Shown one piece after another: positions 49,676 to 58,745 of a stretch of 64,000 nucleotides of DNA (position 1 is the stretch's first letter; each line of letters starts with the position of its first letter). Source of the stretch: Rubrivivax sp. (lineage in GTDB: Bacteria; Pseudomonadota; Gammaproteobacteria; Burkholderiales; Burkholderiaceae_C). Where the stretch lies: positions 1-64,000 of the forward strand of contig JAJTDE010000003.1 in the NCBI GenBank assembly GCA_021298085.1. The letters run 5' to 3'. The position numbers were made by a program, and so were the translations under genes. The notes below the pieces were generated by a model, which saw only the letters and a program-made list of their open reading frames with translations, was not told where the DNA came from and searched no databases.

Positions 49676-50914
49676 TCAACCGCCGCTGCGCAGGCGGGCC
49701 AACAATTTCTGCCCCGCGCGCCCATCGGGCGCCCAGCCCAGGCGTTGCTGCTCTGCGCGAATCGCCGCGCGGGACACCGTGCCCAGCACGCCATCGGCCT
49801 CGCCAATGGCATGGCCTCGGGCCAGCAGCAAGGTCTGCAGCTCGCGGCGTTCAGCGCGCGACAGGCCGGCGTCGTCGGTCGGCCAGGGCGTGTTGAATGG
49901 GCCACCACCGCGCAGCCGGTCGGCCAGGTGGGTGATGGCCAGCGCATAGCTCTCGGCAGCGTTATAGCCAAAGACCACGTCAAAGTTGCGGTAGACCACA
50001 AAGGCCGGCCCCTTGGGGCCCGCCGGCAACAGCAACGCAACGCCTTCGCTGGGCACACGCCCATTGGCCAGCGCACTGCCGTCCAGTCGCCGCACACCCC
50101 GTGACTGCCACTCGGCCAGGGTGGCCTTGTTGCGCCGCCCGGTGCCGGCGGCGTCAAACCCTTCGGGCAGACGGACCTCGAAACCCCAGGGCTGACCCGT
50201 GCGCCAGCCGCCCTTGTCCAGGAAGTTAGCCGTGGAGGCCAGCGCATCGGGCACGTTGTTGACCAGGTCGCGCCGACCATCGCCGTCAAAGTCCACCGCC
50301 AGGCGCAGGTAGGTGCTGGGCATGAACTGGGTCTGGCCAAAGGCCCCGGCCCAGGAGCCGAGCATCTGCTCCGGCGCCACATCGCCACGCTGGACGATCT
50401 TCAGCGCCGCCACCAACTCGCCGCGGAAGAAGGACTGTCGCCGCCCGTGGCAGGCCAGCGTAGCCACCGACGGGATGATCTGGCGCCGGCCCAGGTTGCG
50501 GCCAAAGTTGCTTTCCACCCCCCAGACCGCCACCACCGTGGCCGAGTCCACACCGAAGCGGCGCTCGATCTCGGCCAGCGGCCCCGCCCACTGGGCCAGC
50601 ATCGCGCGGCCATCCTGAACGCGCTCCTCGTCCACCAGGCTGGCCAGGTAATCCCAGATCGGGGTGCGGAACTCTGGCTGGTTGTCCAGCAGCTCCAGCA
50701 GCGACAGTTCGGGTCTGACACCGTCCAGCGCACGTTCGAAGGTGGCCTTGCTGACACCTTCGCGTTGGGCGTCCGCCTGGATGCCGGCCAGGCAGCGCGC
50801 AAACTCGTCGGGGTTGGCCGTAGCGGGCGCTTGCGCAGCGGCGGCCAGGGGCAGCCCGGCCAGCCACAGCGGCCACCACGGGCGTTTCACAGCGCGGGGA
50901 ATACGGGGCATCAA
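49676..50914 (-). CDS. Lytic murein transglycosylase (MltB family) with peptidoglycan-binding domain
   Basis: VWGVESNFGRNLGRRQIIPSVATLACHGRRQSFFRGELVAALKIVQRGDVAPEQMLGSWAGAFGQTQFMPSTYLRLAVDFDGDGRRDLVNNVPDALASTANFL. Confidence 0.94.
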   Translation of the reverse strand: MMPRIPRAVKRPWWPLWLAGLPLAAAAQAPATANPDEFARCLAGIQADAQREGVSKATFERALDGVRPELSLLELLDNQPEFRTPIWDYLASLVDEERVQDGRAMLAQWAGPLAEIERRFGVDSATVVAVWGVESNFGRNLGRRQIIPSVATLACHGRRQSFFRGELVAALKIVQRGDVAPEQMLGSWAGAFGQTQFMPSTYLRLAVDFDGDGRRDLVNNVPDALASTANFLDKGGWRTGQPWGFEVRLPEGFDAAGTGRRNKATLAEWQSRGVRRLDGSALANGRVPSEGVALLLPAGPKGPAFVVYRNFDVVFGYNAAESYALAITHLADRLRGGGPFNTPWPTDDAGLSRAERRELQTLLLARGHAIGEADGVLGTVSRAAIRAEQQRLGWAPDGRAGQKLLARLRSGG

Positions 50915-50917
50915 GGG

Positions 50918-52009
50918 TTATCCCAGTGGGGTTTCAGTGCGCAGGCGCAACAAGGCACGGACAAATCCGTGGTCGCTGCGCCAGCGCTCGCGGCTTTCAT
51001 GCAAGTGGTCATTGAACACGTCCACCCGGCGGACATCGCCCAGGGCCACCCGCGAGGCGGCCACAAACTCTTCGCTGACCCAGATCTGGTCCAGCAGTTC
51101 CGGCCAGCCCTGGTGCACGTGCGAATAGGCCACGTCACGCGTGACGGGCGGCTCTGTCTGCACGTCCCAGGCGTGGAACAGCGCCGTGTCGCGTGCGCCC
51201 TTGTCGTAGGCCACGGCCTGGGTGGCGGCGATCATCTGGCTGGTCACTGCGTGCGGGCTGTCGTTCAGGTCACCCAGCAGCACCACGGGTTCCCGGGTGC
51301 GTTGTGTCAGGCGCACGATGATGCCGCGCAACGCCGCCGCTTCGGCACCCCGCATCACCAGGGAACGCAGGGTGGCGCGTGCCGTGACCAACGGGTCATC
51401 GCGGTTCTCCAGTGGCTGGCCCTCGGCGTCCTGCAGAAACTTCGGGCGCTTGCTCTTGAGGTGGGCTACCAGCACGTGCAGGCGCGGGCCCTGGCGAAGG
51501 CGCAGCACGGCGTGCAGCACCGGGCGCTCGAAGCGGGTCACCTCGCCCAGTTCCGGCACGTGCACCCGTTCGGCGGGTGCGTAGTCGCTGAGCGTCTGCA
51601 CCGACTCCACCGACAACCGAGTGGCCAAGCCCACGGCCGGCGTGCCGGTGGCACCGGCCGCCGCCACGGGTGCCACCACCGTGCCGTAGCGCAGGCCGCT
51701 GCGCGCGACCACCGCACGCCAGGCGGCTTCGTCCCAGACCTCCTGCACGCCCACGATGTCAGCATTCAGGCGGGCCAGCTGGGTGCCCAGCCACTCGCAC
51801 TTGCGTTCGTACTCATCGTCCCGGTAGGGGTCCTGGTTGTCGTAATACCGATGGCCGGGCAGCGCCAGGTTGAGCAGGTTGCAGCTGGCCACGGGAAGGG
51901 TTTGCCAGGCCGGCGCGGAGGGTGGCGTCGACGCAACGGGTACTGGGCTCGGGGCAGGCAGGGAAGGCTCCACGCCAGCAGTGTCGCTGCGCGATGCAAA
52001 ATTCGCCAT
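50918..52009 (-). CDS. Endonuclease/exonuclease/phosphatase family protein
   Basis: LPVASCNLLNLALPG...ARLNADIVGVQEVWDEAAWR...LLGDLNDSPHAVTSQMI...VFNDHLHESRERWRSDHGFVRALL. Confidence 0.88.
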   Translation of the reverse strand: MANFASRSDTAGVEPSLPAPSPVPVASTPPSAPAWQTLPVASCNLLNLALPGHRYYDNQDPYRDDEYERKCEWLGTQLARLNADIVGVQEVWDEAAWRAVVARSGLRYGTVVAPVAAAGATGTPAVGLATRLSVESVQTLSDYAPAERVHVPELGEVTRFERPVLHAVLRLRQGPRLHVLVAHLKSKRPKFLQDAEGQPLENRDDPLVTARATLRSLVMRGAEAAALRGIIVRLTQRTREPVVLLGDLNDSPHAVTSQMIAATQAVAYDKGARDTALFHAWDVQTEPPVTRDVAYSHVHQGWPELLDQIWVSEEFVAASRVALGDVRRVDVFNDHLHESRERWRSDHGFVRALLRLRTETPLG

Positions 52010-53489
52010 GACTTCACTGCCTTTGTTCATTGCGCCGGCTGTCTATGACGACGCCGACGCCGCTTTCGCCCAGGTCGACGCGATCTACCGCAACAGCGTC
52101 ACCCACCTGCGCCAGTCACTCCAGCGGTTTGTCTCGGGCCAAGCCGATGGCCTGCGCACCCGAGCCTTTTACCCGATGGTTCGGCTTAGGGTGGATACCG
52201 TTGCCCGCCGGGATTCACGCAAGAGTTACGGCTTTGTGGCCGGACCGGGTGTCTATGAAACCACGCTGACCCGCCCCGACCTGTTTGCCGCGTACTACCG
52301 GGAGCAATTCAGGCTGCTCCTGAAGAACCACGCGGTGCAGCTTGAAGTGGGCACCAGCTCGCTGCCCATTCCGGTGCACTTCTCCCTGGGCGAAGGTGAC
52401 CACCTCGAGGGCAGCCTGACGCCCGAACGCCGGCAGCGCCTGGCCGATCACTTCGACCTGCCCGACCTGGCCTCCATGGACGATGGCATCGCCAACGGCA
52501 CGCACGAACCCGGCCCAGGTGAAGCCCACCCGCTGTCGCTGTTCACCGCCCCACGCGTCGACTACTCACTGCACCGCCTGCGTCACTACACCGGCACCCT
52601 GCCCGAGCACTTCCAGAACTTCGTGCTGTTCACGAACTACCAGTTCTACATCGACGAGTTCATCAAGCTGGGCCATGCGCTGATGGCCGACCCGGCCTGC
52701 GAGTACATCGCGTTTGTGCAACCTGGCAATGTCGTCACGCGGCGTGCAGACCTTCCAGCCGAAGCCTCGGACAGCCTGGGGGCTCCGCCACCGCGGCTGC
52801 CGCAGATGCCGGCCTACCACCTCGTCCGGCCCGACGGCAGCGGTGTGACGATGGTCAATATCGGCGTCGGGCCTGCCAATGCCAAGACCATCACCGACCA
52901 CATCGCAGTGCTGCGTCCGCACGCCTGGCTGATGCTGGGCCACTGTGCCGGGCTGCGCAACACGCAGCAGCTGGGTGACTACGTGCTGGCCCACGGCTAC
53001 GTGCGCGAAGACCACGTGCTGGATGAAGAGCTTCCGCTGTGGGTGCCCATTCCCGCGCTCGCTGAAGTGCAGGTGGCCCTGGAGCAGGCGGTGGCCGACG
53101 TGACCCAGCTGTCAGGCTGGGAACTCAAGAGCCTGCTGCGCACCGGCACCGTCGCGTCCACCGACAACCGCAACTGGGAGCTGCTGCCCCACCCGGGCCC
53201 TGAACGCCGCTTCAGCCAGAGCCGCGCCGTGGCGCTGGACATGGAAAGCGCCACCATCGCGGCCAACGGCTTCCGCTTCCGCGTGCCGTATGGCACCTTG
53301 CTGTGTGTCAGCGACAAGCCGCTGCACGGCGAGATCAAGCTGCCGGGCATGGCCAATCACTTCTACCGGGAGCGGGTTGACCAGCACCTGCGCATCGGTC
53401 TGCGGGCCATGGAGCTGCTGCGCCAGCAGCGCCCCGATCAGCTGCACAGCCGCAAGCTGCGCAGCTTTGTCGAGGTAGCCTTCCAGTAG
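52008..53489 (+). CDS. amn: AMP nucleosidase
   Basis: DDADAAFAQVDAIYRNSVTHLRQSLQRF...FYPMVRLRVDTVARRDSRKSYGFVAGPGVYETTLTRPDLFAAYYREQFRLLLKNH...HYTGTLPEHFQNFVLFTNYQFYIDEF...ALDMESATIAANGFRFRVPYGTLLCVSDKPLHGEIKL. Confidence 0.95.
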   Translation: MTSLPLFIAPAVYDDADAAFAQVDAIYRNSVTHLRQSLQRFVSGQADGLRTRAFYPMVRLRVDTVARRDSRKSYGFVAGPGVYETTLTRPDLFAAYYREQFRLLLKNHAVQLEVGTSSLPIPVHFSLGEGDHLEGSLTPERRQRLADHFDLPDLASMDDGIANGTHEPGPGEAHPLSLFTAPRVDYSLHRLRHYTGTLPEHFQNFVLFTNYQFYIDEFIKLGHALMADPACEYIAFVQPGNVVTRRADLPAEASDSLGAPPPRLPQMPAYHLVRPDGSGVTMVNIGVGPANAKTITDHIAVLRPHAWLMLGHCAGLRNTQQLGDYVLAHGYVREDHVLDEELPLWVPIPALAEVQVALEQAVADVTQLSGWELKSLLRTGTVASTDNRNWELLPHPGPERRFSQSRAVALDMESATIAANGFRFRVPYGTLLCVSDKPLHGEIKLPGMANHFYRERVDQHLRIGLRAMELLRQQRPDQLHSRKLRSFVEVAFQ

Positions 53490-53539
53490 CGGTGTGAACT
53501 GAGTGGGTCAGGCATCTGGCAGTTGGTACCGCCGCCGAC

Positions 53540-54980
53540 CACGGCTCAGGCGGGTTCCGCGGTCGCCTTGGGTCTGCGGCTTCCGCTGGCTGGCTCTCCG
53601 GCAGTCGCTGGGGGCGCCGGCCGCCGAGCTGCCTCACAGCAACCAGCTGCTCGTCGGTCTCGACACCCTCTGCCACGGCGGTCAAACCCAGGCAGGCTCA
53701 GTACCCGCCCCAGGCCGCACTCGTTGGCCATCGACACCAGCCGCGCAGCCGACAAGGTACCGAGGCGGGGATGGATTCAGCGGACAAACGCCTTAAAACG
53801 CCTTCACGGCCCCACTCTCAGTGCCGATGATGGGCTACAGCGCCAGGCTGATCTCCAGCCGCGTGACGGCCAGACGCAGCTCACGCGCCATCTCCAGGTG
53901 TTCAACCGCCTCGGCATGCATCTGCACCATGAACACCAAGTGGCAGGCCTTACGGGCCGCCTTGGCCCTGTACATGGCCGTGTCTTCATCGCTGAGCCAT
54001 TCCTGGGCTGTCAAGGTCGTGGGCTCGCTGACGCGAATCCCGATGCCGGCACTGGTGTTCAGCTCATGACCGCCGATGTGGATCGGTGCTCGGCTGCGCC
54101 GCTGCTCCTGTTCCACCAGGATCTCAAGGTCAGCCATGGCAGGCGCCGTTGACAACAGAACCGCAAACTCGTCACCCCCCAGGCGCGCCACCAGGTGGGC
54201 AGCGAGCACGACGTCGCGCAGCCGCACGGCAACCTCCCGCAGGAAGGCGTCGCCCACGCCATGGCCGAGGCTGTCGTTGATCAGCTTGAAGCGGTCGAAG
54301 TCCAGGAACATCACGGCGCAGGGCTGCGCGGCATCGGCGCAGTAGCGCTCAAAAGCCGCCTCCGGCTGCGCCTCAAACTGACCCCGGTTGGGCAGTCGTG
54401 TGAGGCTGTCATGGAAGGCGATGTGCCGCAGCTGCTGCTCGGCCTGGACACGCGGCGTGTTGTCCTGCCGCTGCAGTGGGGGGACGTCTGATGCATCGAA
54501 CCACCGGTAGACCGTACCACCGAACAGATCGCCCGACGGCGCGTCCAGCAAACGATGCAGGGCCCGGTTGGCCAGCAGGATCTCGCCATCAGGCCCCACC
54601 AGGGCCATGCCGATGGCAGCGTGGCTGAAGGTACCCGTGAAGCGCGCCTCGCTGCGCCGCACGAGCTCCAGCTGACGCGCGGTCTGCTCAACCAGGCGCA
54701 GCGCGCCCTCCGTTGTCAAGCCTGCCGGGCAGAGCAGCGGCTGCAGCTGTTGCCATGCTGGGCCCGCTACGCCATAGGCCAACGCCGCCATCAGCGGCAG
54801 AAGGCCCCTGAAGCAGCCACCAGCCGAAAACAAACACCTCACCGGCCGCACCCGGGTGCTGCGACCTGGGAAAGCGGACGGGCATCACGCGGGCGGCAGC
54901 GACCAGGGCGACCCCCAAGGCGGCCTGAATCAGCGCCTGCGATACCCACAACGCGACCTGCCGCAGCGCATGGCTCAACG
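53540..54980 (-). pseudogene. Degenerate membrane PAS-GGDEF-EAL protein
   Basis: Intact GGDEF in ORF 53835..54851 (FHDSLTRLPNR...RLGGDEFAVLL...MYRAKA) ending at ...TRLEISLAL*PIIGTESGAVKAF, then EAL remnants in shifted frames: R*IHPRLGTLSAARLVSMANECGLGRVL and TAVAEGVETDEQLVAVRQLGG. Confidence 0.75.
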
Positions 54981-55154
54981 TCGGGTCGCCCATCAACATG
55001 AGGCTCCACGCCACCGCCGCCGGGCAAGCACGGCCCTGGGACGCTGACGCAGCGCGCCAAGACGGCGCTGACCCCATGCCGACCAACGTGACGTCTTCAC
55101 GCTCACCCCCGTCGTTGCTGGGGCTATTGCTGGCGGCCTCAGAATGGCGCTTGT

Positions 55155-55273
55155 CGAAAGGGGAGTAGCCTGCAGCGCACTGCTGCCGCGTCACCCCGTC
55201 AATACGGAGAACCCGCAGCGGTTCCCCGGGGCCGCAAGGCACCACGCCCGTGGTGCTTCCGCAAGACCTTTCG
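55155..55273 (+). ncRNA. yybP-ykoY (Mn2+) riboswitch aptamer
   Basis: CGAAAGGGGAGTAGCC...GTCAATACGG...GCAAGACCTTTCG: conserved GGGGAGTAG and GCAAGACC elements; 7-bp P1 CGAAAGG(55155-55161):CCTTTCG(55267-55273); directly upstream of a TerC-family gene. Confidence 0.9.
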
Positions 55274-55320
55274 GCGCCAAGTCATCCCTTCATCGAGATC
55301 TGCGCCGAAAGGAGTGTCCC

Positions 55321-56289
55321 GTGGACACCATTGCTCCCCTGTGGTTGTGGGCGGTATTCATCGCCATCGTCATCGCTGCCCTGTTTGTCGACTTTGTGGT
55401 CCTGAAGAAGCAGGGCGCGCACGAGGTGGGCGTCAAGGAGGCCCTGAACTGGTCGCTCGTCTGGGTGGCCCTGAGCTTTGCCTTCAACGGGTTGTTCTGG
55501 TGGGCTATCCAGCAGGACCACGGCACCGCGCTGGCCAACACCAAGGCCATGGAATTCCTGACCGGCTACCTCATCGAGAAGAGCCTGGCGGTGGACAACA
55601 TCTTTGTCTTCCTGATGATCTTCACCTACTTCGCGGTGCCACCGGCTTTCCAGAAGCGGGTGCTGATGATCGGCATCATCGGTGCCATCGTGCTGCGCAC
55701 GATCATGATCCTGGTAGGCGCCTGGATGATCCAGCACTTCCACTGGATCCTTTACGTGTTTGGCGCCTTTCTGGTGCTCACCGGCATCAAGATGTGGTGG
55801 GCTGCCGGCCAGGAGCCTGACCTTGAGTCTAACCCTGCACTCAAGCTGCTGCGCCGCATCATGCCGGTGAGCAAGAACTTTGACGGCGAGAAATTCTGGA
55901 TCGTTGAGAACGGCAAGAAAGTCGCCACGCCGCTGCTGCTGGTGATTGCGCTGGTCGGCCTGACGGACGTCATCTTTGCGGTGGACTCCATCCCTGCCAT
56001 CTTTGCCATCACAATGGACCCGTTCATCGTGCTGACGTCCAACGTCTTTGCCATCCTCGGGCTGCGCGCGATGTATTTTCTGCTGGCGGCCGTGGCTTCC
56101 AAGTTCCACCTGCTGAGCTACGGCTTGTCGGTGATCCTGGTCTTCATCGGAACCAAGATGATCCTCATCGACATCTACAAGATCCCGGTGGCGGTATCGC
56201 TCGGTGTCGTGGTGGGTATCCTCGCAGTGACGATGCTGCTGAGCGTGAAGACAGCGCCGAAGATCGCTTCAGACCGCTCGGAATCCTGA
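55321..56289 (+). CDS. TerC-family integral membrane protein (Alx-like)
   Basis: GTG start 55321 with SD aaaggag; LFVDFVVLKKQGAHEVGVKEALNWSLVWVALSFAFNGLFWW...EFLTGYLIEKSLAVDNIFVFLMIFTYFAVP...DVIFAVDSIPAIFAITMDPFIVLTSNVFAILGLRAMYFLL. Confidence 0.96.
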   Translation: MDTIAPLWLWAVFIAIVIAALFVDFVVLKKQGAHEVGVKEALNWSLVWVALSFAFNGLFWWAIQQDHGTALANTKAMEFLTGYLIEKSLAVDNIFVFLMIFTYFAVPPAFQKRVLMIGIIGAIVLRTIMILVGAWMIQHFHWILYVFGAFLVLTGIKMWWAAGQEPDLESNPALKLLRRIMPVSKNFDGEKFWIVENGKKVATPLLLVIALVGLTDVIFAVDSIPAIFAITMDPFIVLTSNVFAILGLRAMYFLLAAVASKFHLLSYGLSVILVFIGTKMILIDIYKIPVAVSLGVVVGILAVTMLLSVKTAPKIASDRSES

Positions 56290-56303
56290 GCACAGGCAGC
56301 GCA

Positions 56304-56333
56304 CGCTGAGGCTGCCGAAAGGCGGCCTCAGCG
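56304..56333. terminator. Candidate bidirectional hairpin between convergent terC-like and aldo/keto reductase genes
   Basis: cgCTGAGGCtgCCgaaaGGcgGCCTCAGcg; overlaps the stop codon of the minus-strand gene. Confidence 0.5.
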
Positions 56334-57200
56334 CATCATCAGCGGCACGCGTGACCTGGGCGCCGGGAACAGGCGCTCCAGTTCAGCCTTGTCGTCGGGC
56401 GAGAGTGTGCAACGCTGGGCAGCCCAGTTCTGCCGAAGGTGGGCCGCATGGCTGGCCTTGGGAATGGGCAGCACGTTGCCCTGGGCGAGCAGCCAGGCCA
56501 GCGCCAGTTCTGACGCTGACACGCCCTTGCGGCGGGCCATCTCACCGAGACCGGCATGGCCAAGCAGTGATCCCTCGTCCAGCGGGCAATAGGCCATCAG
56601 CGGCATCTCGTACAGGCGCATCCAGGGCAGGAGGTCCAGCTCAGGCCCGCGCTGGTTCAGCGAGTACCAGACCTGGTTGACGCTGCAGGCGGCGCCGCCG
56701 GGCACGGCCACCAGGTCACGCATGTCGTCGATGTCGAAGTTGCTGACGCCCCAGTGGCGGATCCAGTGGCGCTGCTGCAGGATCTCGAAACCGTCAACGG
56801 TGTCCTTCAGCGGTACCGGCCCACGCCAGTGCAGCAGATACAGGTCAATGCACTCCAGCCCCAGCCTGGCCAGCGTGCGCTCACACGCCTCCAGCATGCC
56901 CGCCGGGTGCGCATGCTGCGGCAGGACCTTGCTGACAATGCACAGTTCCTCCCGGCGCAGGCCGTCGGCCATGGCTTCCCGCAGGGCCCGCCCGACCAGT
57001 GTCTCTGCGCCGCCGTCGCCATAGAGCTCAGCGGTGTCGATGACCCGGTAGCCAATGTCCAGCGCAGCGCGCAGCGCCGCCAGCTCCTGGGCCGCATGGG
57101 CGGGTGATTCGCCCATGCGGGCAGTCCCCAGCCCGAGGGCCGGCCACTCTTCGGCGCTCGGCAACATGACCAGCGCGCCCATGTCCTGCAAAGATTCCAC
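56328..57200 (-). CDS. Aldo/keto reductase
   Basis: LGLGTARMGESPAHAAQELAALRAALDIGYRVIDTAELYGDGGAETLVGRALREAMADGLRREELCIVSKVLPQHA...YCPLDEGSLLGH...PIPKASHAAHLRQN. Confidence 0.94.
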   Translation of the reverse strand: MESLQDMGALVMLPSAEEWPALGLGTARMGESPAHAAQELAALRAALDIGYRVIDTAELYGDGGAETLVGRALREAMADGLRREELCIVSKVLPQHAHPAGMLEACERTLARLGLECIDLYLLHWRGPVPLKDTVDGFEILQQRHWIRHWGVSNFDIDDMRDLVAVPGGAACSVNQVWYSLNQRGPELDLLPWMRLYEMPLMAYCPLDEGSLLGHAGLGEMARRKGVSASELALAWLLAQGNVLPIPKASHAAHLRQNWAAQRCTLSPDDKAELERLFPAPRSRVPLMMR

Positions 57201-57266
57201 GGGTGAGATGGTATGTCGTCCCGATAGGCTCTCGGCCGGGATGAAGGCGGCTTTATCATCAACGAC

Positions 57267-57902
57267 ATGTCTTCTCCCCCGAGCGATACGCCCCGCGACC
57301 TGTCCGAGCTACGTCTGGTTAACGCCCTTACCTTGTTTGACGAGTTTGTGTCGCAAAACGTCCGCACCGCCGATGGTGCCGCCCTTCGGGGACTGGAGAA
57401 GCGATTTGCCGAACAGCTGCTGATCCAGCCCAGCTACTGGAGCCAGATCAAGAGCCGAACTCGTCACATCGGGGACCGTCTGGCACGCCAGTTCGAGGCC
57501 CGTTGCCGCAAGCCGGCGGGCTGGATGGATGTGGCACACCCGGAGTCGTCCGGTCAGCACCTGGCGCTGCAATTGCCCGCCGAGCCGCTGCCCAACGACC
57601 TCAGCAGTACGCCCCGAGACGATGATGAACGATTCATCATCGGATTGGTGCTGAGCTACTACCGAAGGCATCCCCAGCGGGCGCGTACGCGCCTGCTCGA
57701 CCTGTTGTCAGAAGTGCTGAGCCCAAGCCTGGGCGGCAAGGCGGGCGACGCGGCAGCATTGCCGTCCAATTCCGTGTCCCCCCACCTGTGGAACACAGCT
57801 AGACAGGGAGTGAACCCTCCTTCTGCAGAGGCCACGGATGACGCAGACAACCTGTGGCGGCGGACGCAGCAGAGCGTCGCACCCCTGAAGAAGAAGCGCT
57901 GA
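57267..57902 (+). CDS. Putative HTH-containing (repressor-like) protein
   Basis: LEKRFAEQLLIQPSYWSQIKSRTRHIGDRLARQFEARCRKPAGWMDV resembles a Cro/CI-like HTH plus the GWMD turn. Confidence 0.55.
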   Translation: MSSPPSDTPRDLSELRLVNALTLFDEFVSQNVRTADGAALRGLEKRFAEQLLIQPSYWSQIKSRTRHIGDRLARQFEARCRKPAGWMDVAHPESSGQHLALQLPAEPLPNDLSSTPRDDDERFIIGLVLSYYRRHPQRARTRLLDLLSEVLSPSLGGKAGDAAALPSNSVSPHLWNTARQGVNPPSAEATDDADNLWRRTQQSVAPLKKKR

Positions 57903-57939
57903 CCGGCGGCACTGCCAGGGCAAACATGAGCAATGGCGC

Positions 57940-57969
57940 TTGACAATGAGAATCTAATCTTTATCATTG
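57940..57969 (+). promoter_or_regulatory. Strong sigma70-like promoter overlapped by Fur-box-like sequence
   Basis: TTGACA(57940-57945)-N16-TATCAT(57962-57967); the same interval reads caatgagaatctaatctttatcattg (reverse complement CAATGATAAAGATTAGATTCTCATTG), resembling Fur hexamer arrays. Confidence 0.6.
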
Positions 57970-58176
57970 CGCCGTGACTTGTTGTTCTCCCGAGATCCCA
58001 TTCGGTCGGTCCCTGAGGCTCTTCGCCGAGGGCTGAGCAACCCAGTCCCGTCTGACCGCGCAGCCCCTGCGCGCGCTACCGGGCCTGGCTGCAGGCCCTT
58101 CAGCACCGTGGCGGCGTGATGTCGCGACCAGCTTCGTGGCCCCTCTGCCTTTATCAATGCTGCCCAGGAGTGCGCC

Positions 58177-58347
58177 ATGAAGACCTTTTCCCTGTCCCTT
58201 GCCAAGCCCAAGCCTCGCAACCCAGTGGCGCTACCCGCGTCACTGCGCAAGGCTGGCGTCCACCGACGCAGTGCATCGGCGCTGCGCCAAGAGGCGCAGC
58301 GCGCACTGAAACGCGAAGTCACCGAATCGCCGCCTCATTGGCGGTGA
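58177..58347 (+). CDS. Small basic protein, uncharacterised (56 aa)
   Basis: MKTFSLSLAKPKPRNPVALPASLRKAGVHRRSASALRQEAQRALKREVTESPPHWR; SD caggag upstream. Confidence 0.6.
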   Translation: MKTFSLSLAKPKPRNPVALPASLRKAGVHRRSASALRQEAQRALKREVTESPPHWR

Positions 58348-58378
58348 GCGGTCTGAATGTCACGACAAGGAGCAGAAC

Positions 58379-58636
58379 ATGGACAAGAGCTGGGGTGCAG
58401 CGCTGGGACCCGCGCCGCCCAGTCCCCTCGAGTGGTGCCGCCGCGGCGTAGCCGCGGCCCTGCACCAGGCCGGCAGCCGCCTGCTGGCCTGGGCGCAACG
58501 GTGGCAACTGCCGGAACCGGTGCGTTCCGCCGGCCCGCAGACACTGGAGTTCCACGCCGAAGCCGGTGCACCGGAAGGCGCGCTGTATGTGGACGGGCAA
58601 CGGGTGGGGGTTCTGCCAGGGGTCACGCGGCTGTAG
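58379..58636 (+). CDS. Small protein, uncharacterised (85 aa)
   Basis: MDKSWGAALGPAPPSPLEWCRRGVAAALHQAGSRLLAWAQRWQLPEPVRSAGPQTLEFHAEAGAPEGALYVDGQRVGVLPGVTRL; preceded by aaggagcag. Confidence 0.65.
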   Translation: MDKSWGAALGPAPPSPLEWCRRGVAAALHQAGSRLLAWAQRWQLPEPVRSAGPQTLEFHAEAGAPEGALYVDGQRVGVLPGVTRL

Positions 58637-58745
58637 GCCGCTTGCGAGCCAGCTGGGTGGCGTCGGGTTTCAAGTTGGCACAACTTCTGGCCGATAGCCG
58701 GGTCAGGACAAGCCACTGGACACCCTCCCCACCCACCTCGACGCC

